Shown here: positions 9,606-13,901 of the stretch, one piece after another | Layout of the letters: each line of letters opens with the position of its first letter | How positions within the stretch are numbered: position 1 is the first letter of the stretch | Origin: Clostridia bacterium | GTDB lineage: Bacteria; Bacillota_A; Clostridia; Oscillospirales; CAG-272 | Reading direction: 5' to 3' | Length of the DNA: 13,901 bases | Assembly (NCBI GenBank): GCA_017407885.1 | Contig: JAFQVU010000062.1 | Span: 1-13,901, forward strand | Translations under genes and position numbers: made by a program | Notes under the pieces: model-generated | What the model was told of the DNA's origin: nothing | Seen by the model: only the letters and a program-made list of their open reading frames with translations | Databases searched by the model: none

Positions 9606-9631
9606 AGTATGAAAGATAAATCTTTCATACT
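9606..9631 (+). repeat. Perfect inverted repeat 1, 12-base arms
   Basis: AGTATGAAAGAT (9606-9617) and ATCTTTCATACT (9620-9631) are exact complements separated by only AA. As RNA the real loop would be wider, about AUAAAU, with a 10-pair stem. The arm contains the ATG of the 51-codon ORF (9609-9611), so folding would hide that start codon while leaving the AAGGAG site free. Only about a quarter of the pairs are G-C, so a translating ribosome could melt it easily. Confidence 0.8.
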
Positions 9632-9764
9632 ACCTTTTGTAGCAACAACTTGTAAACCAAGTTGTTGCTGTTACAATCGCTTAATAAGCGATGTTTTGCT
9701 ACGCAAACCACGCCCCAAAAGGACAGGAAAGGATGCTTTCGCTAAGCGAAAGCTATGGTCATAA
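9609..9764 (+). CDS. Possible 51-residue cysteine-containing, basic small protein (unknown)
   Basis: An open frame of 51 codons with a strong ribosome site (AAGGAG, 5-base spacer), ending with TAA at 9762-9764, two bases before the conserved yhbY start. The product begins MKDKSFILPFVATT, has four cysteines in CKPSCCC (residues 15-21), and is strongly basic from Arg24 on (LLRKPRPKRTGKDAFAKRK), ending LWS. There is no signal peptide or membrane segment. I do not recognise a characterised family. Codon use differs from the neighbours: Leu is CTA, TTA or TTG, and ATA, ACA and AGG are used where the core genes prefer CTT, ATC, ACC and CGC. Much of the sequence is dictated by the inverted repeats; for example AFAKRK is read through the hairpin at 9735-9753. 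It may be a real peptide, or only a frame kept open so that ribosomes reach yhbY. Confidence 0.4.
   Translation: MKDKSFILPFVATTCKPSCCCYNRLISDVLLRKPRPKRTGKDAFAKRKLWS
9641..9669 (+). repeat. Perfect inverted repeat 2, 12-base arms
   Basis: AGCAACAACTTG (9641-9652) and CAAGTTGTTGCT (9658-9669) pair exactly around the five-base loop TAAAC. Two G-U pairs could extend the stem outward. It is the strongest single hairpin in the cluster. It is not followed by a T-run (next bases GTTACAATC), so it is not a standard intrinsic terminator. In the 51-codon frame it encodes the cysteine cluster. Confidence 0.85.
9676..9692 (+). repeat. Perfect inverted repeat 3, 8-base arms
   Basis: ATCGCTTA (9676-9683) and TAAGCGAT (9685-9692) are exact complements around a single central A. 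As RNA this would be a six-pair stem with loop TAATA. It starts six bases after repeat 2 ends, so the two could stack side by side. Confidence 0.7.
9735..9753 (+). repeat. Perfect inverted repeat 4, looped between a purine tract and the yhbY start
   Basis: GCTTTCGC (9735-9742) and GCGAAAGC (9746-9753) form an eight-pair GC-rich stem with a TAA loop. Directly before it is AGGAAAGGA (9725-9733), a good Shine-Dalgarno match. The conserved yhbY ATG (9767) follows 13 bases after the hairpin. If the hairpin forms, the distance from AGGAAAGGA to the ATG shrinks from 33 to about 14 bases, so the fold could bring a second ribosome site into range. This functional reading is an inference; the hairpin itself is plain in the sequence. 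Confidence 0.8.
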
Positions 9765-9766
9765 AT

Positions 9767-10066
9767 ATGTTAACCAGCAAACAGCGCGCTTATCTTCGCG
9801 GTATGGCGCAGAGTTACGATACTATATTTCAGGTGGGCAAGGGCGGCATATCGGAAAAGATGTGCGAGCAGATTGCAAATGCCCTTGAAGCGCGTGAGCT
9901 TATCAAGCTGCGCGTGCTTGATAACAGCGACTACAGCGCAAGAGAAGCGGCGGATGAGATCGCCGAGGCTGTAGGCGCGGATGTTGTTCAGGTGATCGGC
10001 ACAAGATTTGTGCTTTACCGCGAGTCGGTTGATCACAAAAAGATAGATCTTTCGCTTGCAAAATGA
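9767..10066 (+). CDS. yhbY: YhbY/YqeI-type CRM-domain RNA-binding protein
   Basis: Small RNA-binding protein (99 residues) that associates with pre-50S ribosomal particles in the species studied. It consists of a single CRM domain: MLTSKQRAYLRGMAQ at the N-terminus, the nucleic-acid-binding loop VGKGG (23-27), EQIANALEARELIKLRVL in the middle, and VVQVIGTRFVLYR near the end. I chose ATG 9767 because relatives such as Bacillus YqeI begin with MLT at the same point. An in-frame ATG at 9755 would add four residues, and a TAA at 9743 blocks anything longer. There is no ordinary ribosome site just before 9767; initiation probably depends on the upstream 51-codon frame, whose stop is two bases away, or on the hairpin-spaced AGGAAAGGA. 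The stop overlaps nadD in ATGA. Confidence 0.93.
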   Translation: MLTSKQRAYLRGMAQSYDTIFQVGKGGISEKMCEQIANALEARELIKLRVLDNSDYSAREAADEIAEAVGADVVQVIGTRFVLYRESVDHKKIDLSLAK

Positions 10067-10683
10067 GTACCCGGAAAGAACGTCTCGGCATATACGGCGG
10101 TACATTCTCGCCCATACACTGCGGTCATGTCAATGCCGCACGTGCATTTCTTGAATCCATGTCGCTTGACAGGGTGCTCGTAGTGCCGACATCGATACCA
10201 CCGCACAAGGCTCCGATTGAGGGGGCTACATCACATGATCGGCTTGAGATGGTGCGCCTCGCTTTTGATGGGGCAGGGGACGGCAAAATAGAAGCGTGTG
10301 ACTACGAGATGACTCAGCCGGGCAAGAGCTATACAGTTTATACAATCGAGCATTTTGCCGCGCCGGAGCGTGAGCTTTTCATGCTTGTCGGGACGGATAT
10401 GTTTTTTACGCTTGAGAGATGGTTCCGAGCAGAGGACATATTCAGACTTGCCGATATTGTGCTGATGCGCCGGGAGAATGACGTGGAAAACTTCGACAAA
10501 ATAAAGAATCAGCGAAGAAAGCTTTGCGAAGAATTTGGCGCGAGAGGTCATGAAATCAACGAGCCGCCGTTTGTGATATCATCAACCGAGCTTCGTGAAA
10601 AACTAAGTGAGAGAAGCGATATTTCGGGGTTTGTGCCAGATTCGGTTATACGGTATATAGAAGAAAATAATTTATACAGGTGA
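10063..10683 (+). CDS. nadD: Nicotinate-nucleotide adenylyltransferase
   Basis: Transfers AMP from ATP to nicotinic acid mononucleotide, giving deamido-NAD, the step common to the de novo and Preiss-Handler routes to NAD. The 206-residue Rossmann-fold protein shows GIYGGTFSPIHCGH (9-22), with the HxGH nucleotidyltransferase motif at 19-22, then PTSIPPHK (42-49), LVGTDMFFTLERW (108-120) and the C-terminal ISSTELR (172-178), the second ATP-binding block. The position after GGTF is Ser rather than the more usual Asp, which occurs in other family members. The start overlaps the yhbY stop by four bases, and no other ATG fits the N-terminal strand as well. yhbY-nadD-yqeK is a standard Firmicutes order. 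Confidence 0.97.
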   Translation: MSTRKERLGIYGGTFSPIHCGHVNAARAFLESMSLDRVLVVPTSIPPHKAPIEGATSHDRLEMVRLAFDGAGDGKIEACDYEMTQPGKSYTVYTIEHFAAPERELFMLVGTDMFFTLERWFRAEDIFRLADIVLMRRENDVENFDKIKNQRRKLCEEFGARGHEINEPPFVISSTELREKLSERSDISGFVPDSVIRYIEENNLYR

Positions 10684-10692
10684 TTTTAAGTT

Positions 10693-11337
10693 ATGATCAC
10701 ACAGTCACAGGAAACTACACTTGCGGATATCCGTCAGAGAATACGCAAATACATGAGCGAAAAGCGGCTGAATCACACCTATGCGGTTGAGCGTGAGGTG
10801 GCACATCTCGCGGAGATATATGCCCCCGATTCGGAATTTACGCTGCGTGTTGCCGCACTGCTTCATGATATAACAAAAGAATATCCGCTTAAAAAACAGT
10901 TGCAATTATGTATCATATCTGATATAATATATACACGCGAGGAGACGATGACTCCGAAAATATTTCATTCCCGTACAGCCGCCGCGGTGATCCGCAGTAA
11001 TTTTAGCGAATGGGCAGTCGATGAGGTGCTCTCGCCGATACGCTGGCATACAACGGGACGAATCGGAATGAGCATTTGCGAACAGCTCCTTTTTCTTGCG
11101 GATTTTATCGAGGATACGCGCACATTTGAATCATGTGTTGAACGTCGCAGATTCTTTTATGACGGCCTCGAGAAGACGAGTGACGACAAATCACGTATTG
11201 CTCATCTTCGGGACACGATGATACTTGCGTTTGATTTTACAATAAACGAGCTTGTTTCGGAATCGCTGCCGATACATGCTGATACGGTTGCCGCGCGCAA
11301 CTACTTTATATGCGAGAGGGCGAGGTGCGATGGGTGA
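10693..11337 (+). CDS. yqeK: YqeK-family HD-domain hydrolase, probable Ap4A hydrolase
   Basis: HD-domain metal-dependent hydrolase; studied YqeK proteins cleave diadenosine tetraphosphate symmetrically to two ADP. It has 214 residues, slightly longer than the roughly 190 of Bacillus YqeK. Metal ligands are visible: His28 in NHTYAVE, His58-Asp59 in LLHDITKEYP, His92 in IFHSRTAA, His119 in RWHTTGR, and Asp137 in FLADFIEDTR. The last block usually reads ADYIEPNR; here EDTR replaces EPNR, with Glu140 and Arg143 kept. The ribosome site is modest (AGGTGA at the nadD stop, about 9 bases before ATG 10693). The following LCP gene starts inside its stop codon. A promoter-like sequence lies inside the gene at 10900-10928, where the codons are unusually AT-rich. 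The substrate is assigned from the family. Confidence 0.88.
   Translation: MITQSQETTLADIRQRIRKYMSEKRLNHTYAVEREVAHLAEIYAPDSEFTLRVAALLHDITKEYPLKKQLQLCIISDIIYTREETMTPKIFHSRTAAAVIRSNFSEWAVDEVLSPIRWHTTGRIGMSICEQLLFLADFIEDTRTFESCVERRRFFYDGLEKTSDDKSRIAHLRDTMILAFDFTINELVSESLPIHADTVAARNYFICERARCDG
10900..10928 (+). promoter_or_regulatory. Candidate sigma-A promoter inside yqeK
   Basis: TTGCAA (10900-10905) and TATAAT (10923-10928) are exactly 17 bases apart, and the -10 box is preceded by TG plus one base (TGATATAAT), the extended -10 form. The -35 matches TTGACA at four of six positions and the -10 at all six. It points along the + strand and would start RNA near 10935, about 400 bases before the LCP gene, so it could drive LCP-rsfS-leuS independently of the upstream genes. 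The local sequence is AT-rich compared with the rest of yqeK. It could instead reflect chance coding of Asp-Ile-Ile. Confidence 0.45.
11322..11327 (+). promoter_or_regulatory. Shine-Dalgarno that decides the LCP start
   Basis: GAGGTG lies six bases before GTG 11334, which overlaps the yqeK stop as GTGA. It favours the GTG over the in-frame ATG at 11310, which lies further inside yqeK and has no purine-rich site at a proper distance. Confidence 0.7.
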
Positions 11338-12533
11338 ATACAAAACCGAATAAAAGACAACCGAAAAAGAAAAAAACCACACCTGCCCTTAAAATAACGC
11401 TTATCTGCGGTGTGGTGCTGATATTTGCCATGATAGCGTGCGCGGCGATTTTTCTCGATGTTTACAGACCGTCCCTTGATACCGATGCACCGCCGTTTAA
11501 TGTGGATCTCGTTACACCACCGGACGACAAGCTGAATAATAACGATGATCCGAACGAGGATGTCTACAAACGCGACACCGAGGTGGTGAACTTCCTAGTT
11601 GCAGGACGCGACAAGGATGCTTGGAACACCGATGTTTTAATGCTTGTGAATTTCAATATGCGCGATTATACGCTAAACGTACTGCAGATACCGCGCGATA
11701 CGTACATTGAGATCGACAGCGTGCGCGGCAGAGTCAACACCATCATGAAAACAATGCGTGCCGCGGCGTATACACGTGATCCTTCTCTCTCGGGGACCGA
11801 GATGATGAAGGCAGGTATGCAGGGAACGGTTGAACTGCTTGAAAAGAGTCTGTGCGTTCAGATTGACGGATATGCTATTGTAAATTTAGAGGGATTCCGC
11901 AATATAATCAATGTTATCGGCGGCGTTTATATGGATGTGCCTTACGATATGGATTATGAGGATCCCGACCAGGATCTTTATATCCACCTTGAGGCAGGGC
12001 CGCAGACGCTTGACGGAGCCGAGGCGGAGATGTTCGTGCGCTTCCGTGATGCCTACGTGCAGGGTGATATCGGGCGTGTCAACGCGCAGAAGATATTCCT
12101 GACGGCGCTGTTCAAACAGCTAAAAAACAATCTTACGATATCGACAATTCCGGCGCTTGCGGAGCAGGTGCTTAAATATGTTACGACTGACATCTCTCTT
12201 GCTGATATAATCATATACGCAAAGGAACTTTTGAAGGTAGATATGGAGAAGGTCTCCATGATGACGCTTCCCGGTAAGGATGCACGCTCATCAAGCACTG
12301 GCGCATGGTATTATATTATGCACAGAGCGGATGCGCTTTCGGCGGTGAATGAATATTTCAACGTGTACAACAAGGATATCACGGATGAGCTGTTCGATGC
12401 AACACATGCATTTACCGATGAGGATCATGCTGAATTTGCCCAGATCTACTTTGCAGAGCCGAGCGGCACCGGTGTTGAAACCGCAGATAAAATAGATGCA
12501 GGCGAGCTTGATATCCCGCTCATTTCAAAGTAA
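11334..12533 (+). CDS. LytR-CpsA-Psr (LCP) family cell-wall polymer ligase
   Basis: Membrane-anchored enzyme of the family that moves lipid-linked glycopolymers (such as teichoic acids or capsule) onto peptidoglycan. It has 399 residues from GTG 11334. The N-terminus is strongly basic (KRQPKKKK, 8-14), then one membrane helix at about 19-41, so the rest is outside the cell. An acidic, Asn/Asp/Pro-rich linker (about 49-80) leads to the LCP domain: VNFLVAGRDKDAWNTDVLML (85-104), LQIPRDTYI (117-125, with the conserved Arg121 that contacts the pyrophosphate), VNLEGFRNIINVIGGVYMDV, LEAGPQTLDGAEAEMFVRFR, and GDIGRVNAQKIFL. About 85 residues after the domain show no recognisable motif. Start choice rests on the GAGGTG site and the GTGA overlap with yqeK. 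Which polymer it attaches cannot be told from sequence. LCP genes at this spot are common in Clostridia. Confidence 0.94.
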   Translation: MNTKPNKRQPKKKKTTPALKITLICGVVLIFAMIACAAIFLDVYRPSLDTDAPPFNVDLVTPPDDKLNNNDDPNEDVYKRDTEVVNFLVAGRDKDAWNTDVLMLVNFNMRDYTLNVLQIPRDTYIEIDSVRGRVNTIMKTMRAAAYTRDPSLSGTEMMKAGMQGTVELLEKSLCVQIDGYAIVNLEGFRNIINVIGGVYMDVPYDMDYEDPDQDLYIHLEAGPQTLDGAEAEMFVRFRDAYVQGDIGRVNAQKIFLTALFKQLKNNLTISTIPALAEQVLKYVTTDISLADIIIYAKELLKVDMEKVSMMTLPGKDARSSSTGAWYYIMHRADALSAVNEYFNVYNKDITDELFDATHAFTDEDHAEFAQIYFAEPSGTGVETADKIDAGELDIPLISK

Positions 12534-12549
12534 TAGAAAGGAAACTTGT

Positions 12550-12960
12550 ATGGATATTAAAAACGAACTCATAACTCCGGAGAATCATCCGGATCTTACA
12601 AACGCCGAGCCGCTTGAGATCGCAAGAACTCTTGTGCACGTGCTTGACATGAAAAAAGGACGCGATATAAAGCTGCTTCGAGTTGCTGATCAGACCGTTA
12701 TTGCAGATTATTTTGTCATCTGCGGCGGTACGTCCAACACCAACATCAAGGCGCTCGCCGGCGAGGCCGAGTACAAGCTCGGACTGTGCGGCGTTACTCC
12801 GCATCACATGGACGGTTATCGCGAGGGCGAGTGGATAGCGATTGACTTCGGTTCGGTCATTGTACATGTAATGAACCGTGACAGCCGTGATTTCTACAAG
12901 CTTGAAAAGCTTTGGGGCGATGCAGAGGTCATCGACATAAGCGATATTTTGGTACAGTAA
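12550..12960 (+). CDS. rsfS: Ribosome silencing factor RsfS
   Basis: Binds ribosomal protein uL14 on the 50S subunit and blocks joining with 30S, lowering translation under starvation. It has 136 residues, within the normal range. The family core is clear: LEIARTLVHVLDMKKGRDIKLL, then DYFVICGGTSNTNIKALAGE (about 59-78), then GYREGEWIAIDFGSVIVHVM and the tail RDFYKLEKLWGDAEVID. Start at ATG 12550, preceded by GAAAGGAAA (12537-12545) at a short distance. An in-frame ATG at 12496 lies inside the LCP gene and gives a tail not seen in the family. It is 16 bases after the LCP stop and 30 bases before leuS. Confidence 0.96.
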   Translation: MDIKNELITPENHPDLTNAEPLEIARTLVHVLDMKKGRDIKLLRVADQTVIADYFVICGGTSNTNIKALAGEAEYKLGLCGVTPHHMDGYREGEWIAIDFGSVIVHVMNRDSRDFYKLEKLWGDAEVIDISDILVQ

Positions 12961-12990
12961 AAATAATATTTATATAAAGAGGTTTTATCA

Positions 12991-13901
12991 ATGAAATACG
13001 ATTTCAGTGCCATTGAAAAGAAATGGCAGGACAGATGGGATGCCGAGGGCGTTTTCAAGGCAGCCGAGGACTATTCCAAGCCGAAGTTTTACGGACTCGT
13101 TGAGTTCCCGTATCCGAGCGGTGCGGGCATGCACGTCGGTCACATTAAGGCATATTCGGGACTTGAGGTTGTCTCCAGAAAGAGAAGAATGCAGGGCTAC
13201 AATGTCCTTTTCCCGATAGGCTTTGACGCATATGGTCTCCCGACCGAAAACTATGCTATCAAGACAGGTATTCACCCCCGCCAGGTAACTGATAACAACA
13301 TCGCAAAATTCACCTCGCAGCTTAAGCGTGTGGGATTCTCGTTCGACTGGGATCGCGTTGTCGATACCACCAAAGAGGATTACTATAAGTGGACACAGTG
13401 GATCTTCCGCAAGATGTTCGACGAGGGACTCGTGTTCCGCGCGACCACTCTTGTAAACTACTGCCCCAGCTGTAAAGTCGTTCTTTCTAACGAGGACTCG
13501 CAGGGCGGTAAGTGCGATATCTGCCACAGCGATATTATTCAGAAGTCGAAGGACGTATGGTATCTGCGCATAACCGAGTACGCGGACAAGCTTCTGCAGG
13601 GACTTGACAAGGTCGATTATCTTCCCAACATCAAGCTCCAGCAGGAAAACTGGATCGGTCGCTCCGAGGGCGCATTTGCGAACTTCGCTATTGCTGGCAC
13701 TGATGACAGCCTGCGCATTTACACAACACGCTGCGACACAATGTTCGGCGTAACCTTCATGGTAATCGCACCCGAGCATCCGATAATCGAAAAATACCGT
13801 GACCGCATTACCAATATCGACGCGCTTGAAGCATATAAGACAGAGTGCGCGAAGAAGACCGAGTTCGAGCGTACACAGCTTGTCAAGGACAAGACCGGTG
13901 T
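12991..13901 (+). CDS. leuS: Leucyl-tRNA synthetase, N-terminal part (3' end outside window)
   Basis: Class I synthetase that charges tRNA-Leu and edits mischarged products. The first 303 residues of an expected 800 or so are present. EFPYPSGAGMHVGH (38-51) contains the HIGH-type ATP motif (HVGH). FPIGFDAYGLPTENYAIKTG (74-93) is the leucine-site region. LVNYCPSCKVVLSNEDSQGG (154-173) followed by CDIC gives a CxxC...CxxC zinc module (Cys158, 161, 175, 178). ENWIGRSEGA (219-228) leads into the CP1 editing domain, whose threonine-rich motif reads YTTRCDTMFG (244-253); Pro is more usual than Cys at that place. KMSKS lies beyond the window. The ribosome site AGAGG (12978-12982) is eight bases before the ATG. 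Only 30 bases separate it from rsfS, so there is no room for a T-box leader. Confidence 0.98.
   Translation, partial: MKYDFSAIEKKWQDRWDAEGVFKAAEDYSKPKFYGLVEFPYPSGAGMHVGHIKAYSGLEVVSRKRRMQGYNVLFPIGFDAYGLPTENYAIKTGIHPRQVTDNNIAKFTSQLKRVGFSFDWDRVVDTTKEDYYKWTQWIFRKMFDEGLVFRATTLVNYCPSCKVVLSNEDSQGGKCDICHSDIIQKSKDVWYLRITEYADKLLQGLDKVDYLPNIKLQQENWIGRSEGAFANFAIAGTDDSLRIYTTRCDTMFGVTFMVIAPEHPIIEKYRDRITNIDALEAYKTECAKKTEFERTQLVKDKTG

Larger units (their letters stand above)
9604..9766 (+). mobile_element. Putative small palindromic insertion element upstream of yhbY
   Basis: A segment of about 160 bases, visibly more AT-rich than the genes around it, made largely of consecutive inverted repeats. They are at 9606-9631, 9641-9669, 9676-9692, a weak one at 9695-9707 (TTTGC-TAC-GCAAA), and 9735-9753. 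Between the last two lies an unstructured stretch with CCCC and AAAAGGACAGGAAAGGA. It fills the only large gap in an otherwise tightly packed gene block and separates a good Shine-Dalgarno from the yhbY start. The five bases CATAA occur on both sides (9595-9599 and 9760-9764), which might be a target duplication but could be chance. No transposase is present, so any mobility would depend on proteins encoded elsewhere. Exact ends are uncertain. It resembles in style the REP/MITE-like palindromic elements of bacteria; a native structured leader of yhbY is the alternative. Confidence 0.5.

Noticed and set aside
9606..9638. First hairpin plus TTTT as an intrinsic terminator after rdgB
   Set aside because: The stem is mostly A-T, the T-run is only four long and is separated from the stem by ACC, and it would cut off seven downstream genes with no promoter visible right after it.
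9691..9888. Alternative plus-strand frame of 65 codons overlapping the insert and the start of yhbY
   Set aside because: It runs out of frame through conserved yhbY sequence and has no ribosome site at 9691. The ATG at 9733 in the same frame does follow AGGAAA too closely to serve as a good start.
11310..11333. ATG 11310 as the LCP start, adding eight residues
   Set aside because: It lies deep inside yqeK without a suitable ribosome site, while GTG 11334 has GAGGTG six bases upstream and the common four-base stop/start overlap. Not fully excluded.
12203..12211. A second TGATATAAT inside the LCP gene
   Set aside because: There is no credible -35 box 16-18 bases upstream, and the bases follow from the codons for Asp-Ile-Ile. 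The same codon argument weakens, but does not remove, the case for 10900-10928, which has a good -35.
12949..12978. TTGGTA with TATAAA 18 bases later as a leuS promoter
   Set aside because: RNA would start at or after the leuS ribosome site (AGAGG at 12978-12982), leaving a message without it. The AT-rich stretch is more likely just a spacer.
12988..13779. Minus-strand open frame of 263 codons opposite leuS
   Set aside because: The plus strand encodes an unmistakable leucyl-tRNA synthetase. The minus frame shows no protein family features and arises from the lack of TTA, CTA and TCA codons in leuS.

Overview
The window looks like a chromosomal core-gene block from a Firmicute of class Clostridia, most likely in the Oscillospiraceae/Ruminococcaceae range. 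The reasons are the gene order (topA-trmFO; rnc-radical SAM-smc-ftsY; yhbY-nadD-yqeK-LCP-rsfS-leuS), the folate-type TrmFO, the FtsY with no long acidic domain, the purine-rich AAAGGA-type ribosome binding sites, and moderate GC with heavy use of CTT, GAG and CGC/CGT codons. The placement below class is an inference from gene order and protein style; no rRNA is present.

All thirteen recognisable genes lie on the + strand and are packed with gaps of about 40 bases or less, or with overlaps. The one exception is a gap of about 190 bases between rdgB and yhbY. Layout: 1-1259 topA (3' part); 1246-2580 trmFO; 2622-3335 rnc; 3332-4357 an Elp3-like radical SAM protein; 4395-8021 smc; 8050-8955 ftsY; 8970-9575 rdgB; 9576-9766 a structured insert with a possible 51-residue ORF; 9767-10066 yhbY; 10063-10683 nadD; 10693-11337 yqeK; 11334-12533 an LCP-family cell-wall ligase; 12550-12960 rsfS; 12991 to the end leuS (5' part).

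The first half serves DNA topology, chromosome organisation, RNA processing and membrane targeting (TopA, Smc, RNase III, TrmFO, FtsY), and ends with a nucleotide-pool cleaner (RdgB). The second half combines ribosome maturation and silencing (YhbY, RsfS), NAD synthesis (NadD), dinucleotide turnover (YqeK), cell-wall polymer attachment (LCP) and tRNA charging (LeuS). No gene-scale signs of horizontal transfer are seen in the protein-coding genes.

The part that stands out is 9604-9766. It is a run of short, mostly perfect inverted repeats, more AT-rich than its surroundings, sitting between a strong Shine-Dalgarno sequence (9598-9603) and the conserved start of yhbY (9767). One frame is open across the whole insert: an ATG 5 bases after that Shine-Dalgarno, 51 codons, and a stop 2 bases before the yhbY start. 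This looks like a small palindromic element that landed between the yhbY ribosome binding site and its start codon and kept translation going by coupling. A second point of interest is a very good sigma-A promoter match inside yqeK (10900-10928) that could feed LCP-rsfS-leuS separately.
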